DNA of 64,000 nucleotides, taken from Kitasatospora sp. MMS16-BH015. Lineage in GTDB: Bacteria > Actinomycetota > Actinomycetes > Streptomycetales > Streptomycetaceae. Under the pieces are notes generated by a model. It saw only the letters and a program-made list of their open reading frames with translations. It was not told the DNA's origin and did no database searches. This document shows positions 45,101-51,582 of this stretch, one piece after another. Each line of letters opens with the position of its first letter. Within the stretch, counting starts at the first letter, position 1. The position numbers and the translations under genes are program-made. The stretch is from assembly GCF_002943525.1 (NCBI RefSeq), contig NZ_CP025394.1, forward strand, positions 2,108,001 to 2,172,000, written 5' to 3'.

Positions 45101-46717
45101 GCCCCGGAACGGCGCGTCGGCCGGCACCTCGTGCGCGGGGCCGGTGTTCGGCGTGGGCCCGCCCTCGGGCTCCTGCGGCCGCACGCTCTCGACCGGACGC
45201 GGCCCGGCCGTCGGCTCCTGGACGTGCTCCCCGGACTCCGTCCGGGGCTGCTCCTGCGTCCCCACCCGGTCGGTCACCGGGGTCTCGGCGGTGACGTGCG
45301 GCGCGGCATCCTCGCCGACCCGCGCCGTCACCGGCGTCTCGGCCGGGATGCGCGGGGTCGTGCCCTCGCCGATCTGCGGCTCCACCCGGGGACTCTCGGC
45401 CACCGGGTGCTCCGCGACCGGGCTCTCCGCCACCGGACGGGGCTGCTGACCGGTCGGCGGCGCGGTCTCGTCCAGGTGCGGGGTGGGCTCACCGGCCGCC
45501 GGCCGCCCGGAGCTCTCCCCGCTACCGGAGCTACCGGAGCTACCGGACGGACGGCCGATGCCCTCGCCACCGACCGAGCCGGACGGCCGGTCCGACCCGA
45601 ACGGCGCCAGGCTCGGCCGTGCCGAACCCTCACCCGCGCCGGAGGAACCCTCAGGCCCGTGGTACGTGCTGTTGTCGCCCGTGCCGGTGCTCGACGGCGG
45701 GCCGTCCTGACGACCGCCGGAACCCGAGGGAAGCGGGTCGCCGATCCCGCTGATGCCCGTACCGGACGGGTGCGCGCCGCCCTCTCCCGCCGGAGCGGCG
45801 GAGTCGCCGATGCCGTGCGGGGGCGCGAACTTCGGCGGGCCGTTGAAGTGCTCACGGGCCGCGTTCGCCCCGGCGTGCAGGCCGACCCCGGCGCCGCCCG
45901 AGAGGCCCGAGCCGAGCAGGCTGTTGGGGTCGACGGTGCCGGTGGTGGCCAGCTGGGTCAGGGCGTCAGTCCCGACACCGGTCGCGGCGCCGTGCACCAT
46001 CTTGCCCGGCAGCGACTCCATCGCGCCCTTGGGCAGCACCTTGCCGCCGATGCCGCCGAGCTCCTTGCCGAGCTGGTTGCCGATCGCGCCGGAGACCGCG
46101 CCGCCGAGAGCGCTCTGGCCGAGCTCCTTCATGTCGATGCTCTTGCGGTGGCCCTCGGCCACCTCGATGCCCTGCGCCATCAGGTTGATGGCACCCATCT
46201 GGACGCCCATCTTGATCGCGTGCTCCAGGGCCTCCTTGAGCAGCGTCTTCAGGATGGCCTGCACGGCCGTCCGCCCGATCGCGATGGCCGCGGGGATCTC
46301 CAGTAGCGAGGCACCGGCCGTGAACGGGGCCTCCGCCTCGGCCGTGGCGATCTCGAAGGCCAGGATGCCGAGCTGGGCGATGATCTGGATCTTGGCCGTC
46401 TCCGCGGAGTTGGCCATGCTCTCCAGCATGTCGCCCATGCCCTCGCAGGCCTTGACGGTGCCGGGCAGGTACGCCTGGTCACCGGTGGTGTACTTCGCCC
46501 AGTAGGCCGTCAGACCCTCGGCGGCCTGGCCCTGCTGACCGTCCAGCGCGTTCTTCACCGCCGTGTCGGCGGCCTGCGAAGCCTGCTCCAACTCCTTGCC
46601 GGCGCTGCGCCAACGCTCGGCCATGTCGCGCAGCTCGCCCTCGTCGGCCTCCGGCCAACGGCAACCGGCGAGCAGCAGCAGGACCCACTGGAGGGGCTCG
46701 GGAAGTTCGGTAGCCAT
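36182..46717 (-). CDS. Giant polymorphic toxin-like protein (copy B), WXG100-like N-terminus, several candidate catalytic modules
   Basis: 3511 residues. (1) 1-240: WXG100-like helical domain and hydrophobic helices, nearly the same as copy A. (2) 250-980: disordered Pro/Glu/Ser/Thr, with 32-residue repeats. (3) 990-1200: zincin resembling anthrax lethal factor, HELAH at 1122-1126 and a downstream HEEYFAQ acidic helix. (4) 1310-2100: long coiled coils. (5) about 2380-2600: module with Cys2513 and His2529. (6) 2900-3030: papain-like domain, Cys2926, His3005, Asp3021. (7) 3290-3511: GETH (3310-3313), EH (3340-3341) and GSAH (3454-3457), as in TIKI/EreA/ChaN-like hydrolases. DDLSPAP recurs between modules. 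The N-terminus suggests type VII export; the targets are unknown. No immunity gene lies next to it. Confidence 0.82.
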   Translation of the reverse strand: MATELPEPLQWVLLLLAGCRWPEADEGELRDMAERWRSAGKELEQASQAADTAVKNALDGQQGQAAEGLTAYWAKYTTGDQAYLPGTVKACEGMGDMLESMANSAETAKIQIIAQLGILAFEIATAEAEAPFTAGASLLEIPAAIAIGRTAVQAILKTLLKEALEHAIKMGVQMGAINLMAQGIEVAEGHRKSIDMKELGQSALGGAVSGAIGNQLGKELGGIGGKVLPKGAMESLPGKMVHGAATGVGTDALTQLATTGTVDPNSLLGSGLSGGAGVGLHAGANAAREHFNGPPKFAPPHGIGDSAAPAGEGGAHPSGTGISGIGDPLPSGSGGRQDGPPSSTGTGDNSTYHGPEGSSGAGEGSARPSLAPFGSDRPSGSVGGEGIGRPSGSSGSSGSGESSGRPAAGEPTPHLDETAPPTGQQPRPVAESPVAEHPVAESPRVEPQIGEGTTPRIPAETPVTARVGEDAAPHVTAETPVTDRVGTQEQPRTESGEHVQEPTAGPRPVESVRPQEPEGGPTPNTGPAHEVPADAPFRGETQPRTPEEPVRSVPAEPVRETPIGASLPDGTSHSVPPMRETPVEPALHEVPSHPVESVPPMRETPVEPTLHEATPRPVDLHEVRSEPITAQPLRETPVEPTLHEAAPRPVDLHEVRSEPITAQPLRETPVEPTLHEAAPRPVDLHEVRSEPITAQPAHETPIGASLPDGTSHSVPPMRETPVEPTVHDVPSRPAEPAPHEVSREVPSVPVAGEPVRVAAGEAQPHEMGGASGAVYEPASHDSGTSGGAASHATPNLNIPGGAPHLNVGSGTTHIDGGTRVSSAPPRAAGAPDSVPTPDHTVPNGAEPQAPAPAAMAVPPQFGPVHGSGGGVGVSSNRPGARPEGGGPRPESSVPPQRTAGPRPETHTEPGTGSGGSSNRFRTQEQRQRQLEQEQRRHEFATREHTTPDRPVEPRRDLPGMGREERLHTIGNLKPEERRTLAADKEFVAELRRSSTPEEFAESAAHLLVEVDPRAVQSGAARHEAQQQLARMLRDPEVAERLLTNGVEVVVVPKHVRMTDTEAFEQYQGRTAGGEAGGGRSVDDFRGATANKKVAITEENLLGEKTSIGDDPNHVDGYSTTTHELAHAIQKYGLSEQQKQGVLDAFNQKKTSLDADPEHPAQWPDGTRPHTEGGGRQENYSSTDHEEYFAQATNAYLSTNHGTDPLTGQDRNNGAHWTGEHEQALRPLLEQLYGKDPQAVYTGGRANPVDHIEAVSGLGEFFRQAEGGTPETPTPHQDTPHTETPQPHAETPHTESPAPHGDDLSPAPAVASTSTSAAPATGEYSHKIDGKKAADSIEKFLGDSAKSKDEFAKLRPEIEKYDRADLEDGDTAAMLGSYRQQKRQHVDVLSRNEKELADRAAGLRDESGRLESDLGKPGITPEERLALQTRKEQVDSTLGRIQGQQDRMAIFEHEYLKQTKPTSPELPALQRARQEAEVRVLPDAIAHIKAQEARVAELRTTADDRVKAASKDQAKVFQSHADDLKLRAEELKTAREQREKDLAAAEQALKSPPPAKPAGPREGGVPEPTGKTSAQDWKKLNDSYRKAFGYSEHGVMSEQPHAEKLVLRSDKKPELAAARINRNHVIADYMVHKYVTAAVLKARSLDPEAHRAASEAFGDFVTDMAPDRHRIYDRLGSEAEKRLAAGGHEEAELVRRDLAADKDTVDLGATYGPAVGKAFDPAGVGDHKSAVETRAELERQLGRSGLDTVAKPELAELAKAVDGVHPTAPRPEQIAAVHEALGKVQQKVKKQAVEDLALVNGVTGPKLLDDAAATLTAGGGTAGLRTPAARERLAGQLDSLAGRYEKAGAQGKPLRDLAADLRSGQPKATPDQLRQLGEQLPGDRAKLREAEVKQRLAEVAKPTGADRKVEAAANDLDKAKKVETKRQKELNEGPKAVTDAEKAYDAAKQKAEASAQAAKTDQTKKAEAAADAKARTKAGEKLTAARKKLEEAPAKLAEAKRDVAAAEVVRKRVEEVHQEQIKAGKDDKSAARVAWAVADHELVGRQYGGAYARAGAGENHPAGMFEHALTAKVEDVPALIEDITAKLSNSESNLRFGDETVNKWVQNFLDPHLVRDPEVVNAVAHGQLPGEALYSSHTADLLTAVHSLEANGLVPKDLREIMAPKTQGDLTNVLSSADKDPSPSARNIGDELHVEDDRTPALPVSSSGEFANRPAGMPGPLPAGHEALPKPIRDVRTDAVPKRDRTDMDSDGDVQMASPPPSAEPPVKRRQPGSQDMEIDDLSPAPSASRSRGFGTVTPHEEQAPHEQQTSHQQQTPHEQQEQPAHDHDQQQHDQQHDDPMQHGDEEHAPAPEILLPPEGTVERMMVEDPVDLLMNQHVPVSADFTSGAMQRMPGLAKHQANAFVAAVDNSGQHWFALVPDRQNIVPGKNGFVLTPAWEKYVEHDQNFPRPPAGVELPPVQPDHHYVTGSYVPYKYGAPDPRVEGSIGKVTVPLHPDPSRPGEGLVMTGGMNGCAYAITDVTPHDFTVWHFQSYSASSHLQHTTEFQTTRPVSDWFGVDEYMTHGQPDLYRVTNILKHGPDGWEVVSHEVVEQPGNHHPARVNRRPLNLDPPTEADRVRMSSGTYGVTAREQLQFFDRQAQELVKNLNTDHPAFPMLRDELTGLRDRLAGQVDRVTELQQPGRTLQDVRATADRLAAEAPGHQQAVEGSKAFIEGTMRTIMGEPMGRDNKPFSEQGKIDNLAVLFDPSRGGHWIDRMRADSEKQIAAQQRVDAGQGFGSVSGLPHDDLSPAPPAAARHTPASGPAEHAPVEHPPTEHVPGERSERKRSRDEEEDENGYGDRYADHGEPAEKRRRTPAYENTSAVMQDRGYQSFGKDHPLTRELEGYLGEPGRLHPPMSNSLLQKVNPHAAPVHPGERFRPGSDLNACLENVEAYRDTHFGRARVSGQTLHGTVEEIPGNTLWKRHDGPALFGEGPDAVRQLMDKVRAGGPGTFATVLGTGAKGDGHAVALVHDRDGTLRWADLTDRRVSTADPTAMPAHFGEDWTVWASVADPQEHNISGPHDPEFMDRYSSFRRPADDGPAHPDQDGFGTAHTNPEGHSAASTFPRQAQPPKPEKSWAAYLPTDARAERDAEKGARRQANEAHGRAVESLEGWMKFHADQHRGVQGADGVWRLGPDPAHPEVSYDPGTGRFTSRLDPTTLNDRYAGVVSAARDVTRHGLRSQGDTSMVAHDGLKPGDFLAEYGRANPETRDYWASQDTRVQEIDRFADELAAENRPLLDPAAVEALLPEDQEAHQQAGNVLAQHDGFVLGETHSDPQTWSFLTGQMGQLRDSGVRTLYLEHFRDDALQADVTAFMGGAEPSPQLTQALTRYNDRWHVGNDAILNTLTAAREHGVDVQLIDGFPARKPDGPMRAPDQVNPEAYERARRMNAYAVEAIRERQAELPDDAKYLVVVGSAHVGQHAAPSGRPAAPGIAESLGLPGLGFRRQGDGSSQEPVADPLRFRQIPPRPTA
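44629..44925 (-). repeat. 96-bp in-frame repeats within the giant gene
   Basis: Three near-identical units (period 96 bp, 32 residues) containing the elements ETPVEPTLHE, RPVDLHEVRSE and PITAQP; a shorter related element recurs either side. A disordered stalk rather than a fold. Confidence 0.85.
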
Positions 46718-46723
46718 GGCGGG

Positions 46724-47884
46724 TCAGTACTTTCCGGTCGTGGGGCGCAGGTTGTACGGCATGGTCGGGAGCGGCACGGAGGTCGAGGGCGGCGGCGTCG
46801 CGCCGACCTGCCCGCCACCGTCCTGGCCGCTGAACGTGTTGGTGGTCGAGTCCTCGGAGTTCTGGTAGTTGTCGGCCATCTGCTTCAGCCCGTCGGCGAC
46901 GTTCTTCAGGCCGGTGACCAGGCTCTTCAGCCCGTCCTGGCTGTCCTTGCTGTACTTCAGGTAGCCCTTCTCGCCCTCGGCGAACTTCTTGCCCGACTCG
47001 TCGTTGCCCCAGGGCGCGGTGCCCTCGGCCCCGCTGAGGTACGCACTCAGGCTGGTGCTCAGCTGCGAGACCTGCTCCATCGCGGCCATGACCGGGTTGA
47101 CGGCCGCCCGGTACTGGTCGACGTTGACCTGGAACCCCTGTCCGGCCCCGCCCCCACCCCCACCGCTGCTCGACCCACTGCTCTGCGGCGTCCGGGCGAT
47201 GGTCTGCGACAGCGGCGTCCGGTCCTGCAGACGGGGCGTGGTCCGGGTCAGCTCCGCCTCGGTCGGCGCCAGCCGGTCCATCATGGCCGGGGTCGCCTCG
47301 GTCGGCGCCAAGCGGTCCATCATCGCCGGGGTCGCCTCGGTCGGCGCCAAGCGGTCCATCATCGCCGGGGTCGCCTCGGTCGGCGCGAGGCGGTCCATCA
47401 TCGCCGGGGACGCTTCGGTCGGCGCGAGGCGGTCCATCACCGCCTGCTCGGGCTGCAAGGGCTCCCGAGCCACCGTCCCGATCCGCGGCTGCAACCGTTC
47501 ACCGGCGAGCGGCTCCCCCTCGACCGTCCCCATCCGCGCCTGCTCGAACGGCTGCAACGGCTCCAACCGCTCCGCCGGCACCCCGCGCTCCATCGGCCGC
47601 AGCTGCTCCAGCGGCTCCGCCGGGATCCCGCGCTCCATCGGCTGCAACGGCTCCAACCGCTCAGCCGGGATCCCACGCTCCATCGGCCGCAGCTGCTCCA
47701 ACGGCTCGGCCTGCGTCACGAACCCCTCGCGCGGCATCATCTGCACCGGCTCGGCCTGGACGTACTCCGGCTCGGCCCGCATGACCGGCTCCGCCGGGAT
47801 GTACTCGGCATCACGGCTCATCAGGCGTTCGTGCGCCGGGATGCCTTCGGTGGCGCGGAGTTCCGCGTTCTGGTTGTCGTCCAT
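46724..47884 (-). CDS. WXG100-like protein with N-terminal repeat stalk (copy B)
   Basis: 386 residues. The first 230 are low-complexity: 15-residue units around LEPLQPMERGIPAE, then five 13-residue units like MMDRLAPTEATPA. A Gly-rich hinge (about 240-250) leads to a helical hairpin of about 100 residues starting FQVNVDQY, with APWGNDESG at the turn, where WXG100 proteins have their Trp-x-Gly, and a C-terminal helix LKNVADGLKQMADNY. It ends in a Pro-rich tail RPTTGKY. The gene ends 6 bases before the giant gene. Type VII secretion substrate or chaperone partner is the best guess. Confidence 0.75.
   Translation of the reverse strand: MDDNQNAELRATEGIPAHERLMSRDAEYIPAEPVMRAEPEYVQAEPVQMMPREGFVTQAEPLEQLRPMERGIPAERLEPLQPMERGIPAEPLEQLRPMERGVPAERLEPLQPFEQARMGTVEGEPLAGERLQPRIGTVAREPLQPEQAVMDRLAPTEASPAMMDRLAPTEATPAMMDRLAPTEATPAMMDRLAPTEATPAMMDRLAPTEAELTRTTPRLQDRTPLSQTIARTPQSSGSSSGGGGGGAGQGFQVNVDQYRAAVNPVMAAMEQVSQLSTSLSAYLSGAEGTAPWGNDESGKKFAEGEKGYLKYSKDSQDGLKSLVTGLKNVADGLKQMADNYQNSEDSTTNTFSGQDGGGQVGATPPPSTSVPLPTMPYNLRPTTGKY
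46730..46735 (-). promoter_or_regulatory. Atypical ribosome-binding site of the copy B giant gene
   Basis: GGAAAG followed by exactly 12 nt and the ATG at 46717. It is also the Gly-Lys codons at the end of the preceding WXG gene. No GGAGG is present at normal spacing. Confidence 0.5.
47250..47444 (-). repeat. 39-bp in-frame repeats (13-residue units)
   Basis: Five tandem copies encoding variants of MMDRLAPTEATPA in the stalk of the copy B WXG gene. Confidence 0.85.
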
Positions 47885-47978
47885 GGGGGAGTCCTCGTTC
47901 GATCCGGAGGGTCAGGTACAGCGGGGGCTGAGCGGGGTGGCGGGGGCGGCCTGCGGGTGGTCAGGCCGCCCCCGCGCG

Positions 47979-50327
47979 TCACCCGCCGCCGTTGGCGGCG
48001 AGCCGGGCCAGGGCCGCCCGCAGGAACGGGCTGGGCACCTGGAAGCCCTCCTCCTCGCGGAGCGGGGCGGGCCGACCGGCCGGTGCTGCGGCACCGCCTG
48101 CCGCCCCACCGGCGCCCGAACCAGAACCCGAGTCCGAGCCCGAACCGCCGGAGGCCGCGGCACCGCCGCCCTCCTCGGACCGCCCACGCCGGGCCGCCAC
48201 CGATCGCGCCCGATCGAGGTACGCGTCGTCCCCGCCCGAGTCCGCCGTCCCCGAACCCGCCCCGGAACTCGAACCGGACTCCGGTTCACCCCCCGAGGTC
48301 GACCCCGAGGCCGAGTTGAACGCCGTCCCCTCCGGCTTGTCGCCCCCACCGGAGCCCGAACCCGAACCGGACTCCGATTCGGTTCCGTTCCCGGACTCGC
48401 CGTCCGTCGCCCCGAAGATCGCCCCGGCCAGCTGGGCCACCAGCGGGCTGTCGGCGCCGGTGGCGGCCACCGGCTGCTCCTCCGGCACGTGGGCGGCGGG
48501 CTGGGAGCCGCGGGCCTCGTCCAGCCAGGCCTGCCGCATCCGGCGCCACTGCTGGTCCTTGGGCGTGGCCTCGGAGGCCAGGCCGACCACACCGGAGTCG
48601 GTGGCCAGCAGTTCCTCCTCGTCCTCCTCCTCGCACCCGAAGCGGGTCGGCCGCACGAAGCGGTTCCCGCCCTTGGCGTCCTTCTTGCCGCCGCGACCGG
48701 CCGCACCCATCCCGCCCGGCGCGTGCATCCCGGCCGCACCGGGCCGCCCGGCGACCCCGGCCGCGCTGCCGGCTCCACCGACCCCGCCGATCGCCGTGCC
48801 GACCCGGGCGCCGGCCGCGCCCACGGCCCCGCCGAGCTTGGAACCGGCCGCACCGGCCGCACTCAGCGCGCCACCGGCACCGGCGCCGGCACCGGACAGC
48901 CCGGACCCGCCGAGGCCGCCACCACCGCCGAGGCTGCCCGCCCCGCCCGCGAGCGCGCTGCCCACGGCGCTGCCGAGGTTGCCGGTGCCGAGGCTGAGCG
49001 GAGCCGAACCACCCCCGCCGAACGGGCCGCCACCGGAGTGGCCGGTGCCGAACGGAGCGAGGCCGATCGGCCCGCCGCTGCTGGTGCTGCCCCCGGTGTT
49101 GCTCGGAGCCAGCGGAGAAAGCGGGTCGAGCCCGTTCAGGTTGAGCTTCGGCTCGGGCAGCCCACCGGGGTCGAAGACCGGCTTGCCGTCCGGCCCGAGG
49201 CAGGGGGCACCGAAGGACGGCGGGTTGTAGGGCGGCGGGGTGAACGGCTGGATCTTCGGCATGTCGAACTTCGGCATGTCACCCGGACCGGCACCACCGG
49301 GGCCGCCGCCGCCGGGGAGTCCGCTGCCGGGGGCACCGTCGAAGCCCTTGAAGCTGCTGCCCGGCGGGCTGAACGAGGGCATGGTCGGCGCGTTGATTTT
49401 GGGCATCCGGAACGGCTCGCTACCACCGCCGCCACCGGAGCCACCACCGCCGTTCGACCCCGAACCACCGGAGCCACCGGGCACGCCACCGCCGCCGAAA
49501 CCGCCCAGGTCAGGCATCCCTCCCGGACCGCCCGGTCCACCAAGGCTGCCCGGGGCCCCCAGCGGCTTGCCGTCCGGCCCGGTCAGCGCCCCCGGCATCC
49601 CGGGCCCCGGGGCCCCCAGCGGCATTCCGTCCAACCCGGTGAGTGCTCCCGGCCCCCCGAGCCCCGGTAGCACGCCGGGCCCGGTCGGCATCGTCACTCC
49701 GTCGATCCCGGTCCGCGGCGGGTACGGCCCGCTCGGACTGCCCGAACCGCCCGCCCCGCCCCCGCCGCCGAGGGCACAGCCCTTGCCCGCCCCGTCCATC
49801 GACTCGAGGTGCCCGGCGCTGGCGCGCAGCATGCTGTCCACACCGGTGCCGACCTGGTTGATGTACGTGTGGTACGTCTGCGCGGCGGTCTTGACGCCCT
49901 CGGACTTGGCGATGTCGTCGTGCTTGCCGGCCGGGTGCTGCTGGATGTACTCCTTCGCGTACTGCAGCTCCCTGATCATCTCGGTCTTGGTGTCGGTCAC
50001 CGCCTTCACCGAACCGTGCAGGTTGGCGGCCATCGCCTGACCGGCGATCAGGGTGGTGGCGGCGTGCGAGTCGTCACGGCCGGCGTACTTCTGCAGGTAC
50101 GACTCGAACTGCTCGGCCGCCGGGCCGGACATGTTCGCCATCGCGCGCTTGGCCGCGTCGATGATGGTCTGGATCCGGGTCTCGGCGACCTTGTTCCAGC
50201 CGTCCCAGGCGGCGGCGAGGTCCGCGAGCAGGTCCTCGTTGCCGTTGGGGAAGGTGATGTCCTTGCCGTTCTCGTTGCTCTGAACGGTCTTGAGCACCTC
50301 GGCGAGGTCGGCCGGCAGCTCAATCAT
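47979..50327 (-). CDS. WXG-containing PPE-like Gly/Pro-rich protein (copy B)
   Basis: 782 residues. The N-terminal 190 residues are helical: W41-D-G43 in AAWDGWNKV is a true WXG turn, and YAGRD at 81-85 matches the YxxxD/E type VII export signal; a second helical pair with TYHTYINQVGTGVDSML follows. From about 190 to 580 it is Gly/Pro-rich and disordered, with PDGKP units. A conserved block RFVRPTRFGCEEEDEEE near 590, then WRRMRQAWLDEARG, precedes another disordered part and the C-terminal PSPFLRAALARLAANGG. The same blocks occur in copy A. Start ATG at 50327 with AGAAAG, not GGAGG, upstream. Confidence 0.78.
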   Translation of the reverse strand: MIELPADLAEVLKTVQSNENGKDITFPNGNEDLLADLAAAWDGWNKVAETRIQTIIDAAKRAMANMSGPAAEQFESYLQKYAGRDDSHAATTLIAGQAMAANLHGSVKAVTDTKTEMIRELQYAKEYIQQHPAGKHDDIAKSEGVKTAAQTYHTYINQVGTGVDSMLRASAGHLESMDGAGKGCALGGGGGAGGSGSPSGPYPPRTGIDGVTMPTGPGVLPGLGGPGALTGLDGMPLGAPGPGMPGALTGPDGKPLGAPGSLGGPGGPGGMPDLGGFGGGGVPGGSGGSGSNGGGGSGGGGGSEPFRMPKINAPTMPSFSPPGSSFKGFDGAPGSGLPGGGGPGGAGPGDMPKFDMPKIQPFTPPPYNPPSFGAPCLGPDGKPVFDPGGLPEPKLNLNGLDPLSPLAPSNTGGSTSSGGPIGLAPFGTGHSGGGPFGGGGSAPLSLGTGNLGSAVGSALAGGAGSLGGGGGLGGSGLSGAGAGAGGALSAAGAAGSKLGGAVGAAGARVGTAIGGVGGAGSAAGVAGRPGAAGMHAPGGMGAAGRGGKKDAKGGNRFVRPTRFGCEEEDEEELLATDSGVVGLASEATPKDQQWRRMRQAWLDEARGSQPAAHVPEEQPVAATGADSPLVAQLAGAIFGATDGESGNGTESESGSGSGSGGGDKPEGTAFNSASGSTSGGEPESGSSSGAGSGTADSGGDDAYLDRARSVAARRGRSEEGGGAAASGGSGSDSGSGSGAGGAAGGAAAPAGRPAPLREEEGFQVPSPFLRAALARLAANGGG

Positions 50328-50339
50328 GATGAAGCGTCA

Positions 50340-50345
50340 CTTTCT
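50340..50345 (-). promoter_or_regulatory. Atypical ribosome-binding site of the copy B PPE-like gene
   Basis: AGAAAG, 12 nt, ATG. AGAAAG can pair with the extreme 3' end of 16S rRNA (CCUUUCU). Confidence 0.45.
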
Positions 50346-50365
50346 GCTGGGAGCCAGGAGCCGGT

Positions 50366-50881
50366 TCAGATTTCGCGGTGCGAGCCGCCGCCACCGACAC
50401 CGGGCCGGTTCAGCAGGGGGTTCGGGTGGTTGTAGTCCAACTTCGGCGGGGGCGGTGCCACGTAGCCGGGGTCCTGCGGGCCGGGCGCGGGCGCCGAGAT
50501 CGGTGCCGGCGGCGGTACGGGCTTGCTGCCCGAGCCGCCGTCCTTGATCAACCCGTGCAGCTCGTCCGAGTTCTGACCGTCGGTCGCCCGGTGGCTCTCC
50601 ACCATCTGGAGCAGGTTCGCCGCCATCTGGGCCGAGTTGGTGAGGTATGTCCGGATGCCGGCCAGCGCCTGCTCCTGGTGGTCGGCGACCCCGCCGACCG
50701 AAGAAGAACCACCCGTGAGGGTCTTGCCGAGCAGATCGGTGCCGTAGACCGAGGCCTTGATCTGCTTGATCACCGCCTCCAGATGGTTGGTCGGGTCCTC
50801 CAGATCGTCCAGCATGCTGCGGATCTGCTTGGCTGCCGACTCGACCTCGTCCAGGTCGATGTGGAACGAATCTCCGGCCAC
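50366..50881 (-). CDS. Small ESX-like helical protein (copy B)
   Basis: 171 residues. An N-terminal helical domain (about 1-110) starts SFHIDLDEVESAAKQIRSML and includes a mid-domain VYGTDLLGK where a WXG-type turn would lie, then MAANLLQMVESHRATD. The C-terminal 60 residues are Pro-rich (PGYVAPPPPKLDYNHPNP). The GTG at 50881 is chosen because aggggag lies 5 bases upstream; earlier in-frame GTGs lie within or before that Shine-Dalgarno. First gene of cassette B; it probably pairs with the PPE-like protein encoded next, by analogy to PE/PPE or EsxA/B pairs. Confidence 0.7.
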   Translation of the reverse strand: MAGDSFHIDLDEVESAAKQIRSMLDDLEDPTNHLEAVIKQIKASVYGTDLLGKTLTGGSSSVGGVADHQEQALAGIRTYLTNSAQMAANLLQMVESHRATDGQNSDELHGLIKDGGSGSKPVPPPAPISAPAPGPQDPGYVAPPPPKLDYNHPNPLLNRPGVGGGGSHREI

Positions 50882-51467
50882 GACCACTCCCCTCACCCGG
50901 CCCGCGACTCCCCGCCACGGATCACCCCTCGACGGGGCCCCACGCTGGCCCCCGCCGATCACCATCCACTTGCCACCGGGTCAACCCGCGTAGACCGAGC
51001 CGCCCAAGGGCCCCCGCCCCCACAGACTCCCGCACCCGGGCCCACCCGAAAACCCCACGAACCGTCCCACCTCGCCGACACCCGGTCAGAGCAGCGCGAA
51101 CACACCGCCCCTGACCACCCGCCGGTCACGCGGTCCAGTCCACTTAGCTGAGCAGGGTACCCCCGCTCGAGTACCGGTCAGTATCGCCCGCCCACCACGA
51201 CCGGCACCCTGCCACCGCCCCCCTTGACGATGAACAGTCGCCCCACGGTTCCACCACGACCGAATCCCGTCACCCACCCCCAGCAACCGGCCACCCCACC
51301 CCAATTCCCGCCCGGCAAGCCGCCACCTCGCCCCCCGCCGACCACCACCAAACCCACCCGAACCCCACACCGCCCACGATCCGGTTGGCACCGATGAACC
51401 GTCACCACCCAGCCACCGCCGCCCCAGCCTCAGTGACGCTTCTCACTCCTCCCTCCCCGGACATGCC

Positions 51468-51505
51468 GGAGGCGGACCACCCCGACTACCGGGTGATCCG
51501 CCTCC
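51468..51505 (-). terminator. Second hairpin downstream of the immunity gene
   Basis: 15-bp arms ggaggcggaccaccc / gggtgatccgcctcc with one mismatch (G-T wobble) and an 8-nt loop. Confidence 0.6.
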
Positions 51506-51522
51506 GAACTCAGCTGAACCGA

Positions 51523-51561
51523 ACGGCCGGGCCCCGCGCACTCAGCGCGCCGCCCGGCCGT
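51523..51561 (-). terminator. Terminator hairpin of the immunity gene
   Basis: Outer arms acggccgggc / gcccggccgt and inner arms cgcgc / gcgcg pair around the loop actca, 21 bases past the stop. Confidence 0.7.
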
Positions 51562-51582
51562 CGTTCACTCACTTGGCACTGG

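Larger units (their letters stand above)
50882..51582. other. Gene-free promoter region of cassette B
   Basis: About 700 bases without a gene. Near the cassette a TTGACC-like -35 (50979-50984, minus strand) is the only promoter element I can suggest, with no good -10. From about 51180 to 51410 the plus strand is strikingly C-rich and nearly G-free in places. The far end holds the two hairpins that end the immunity gene. Confidence 0.4.
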
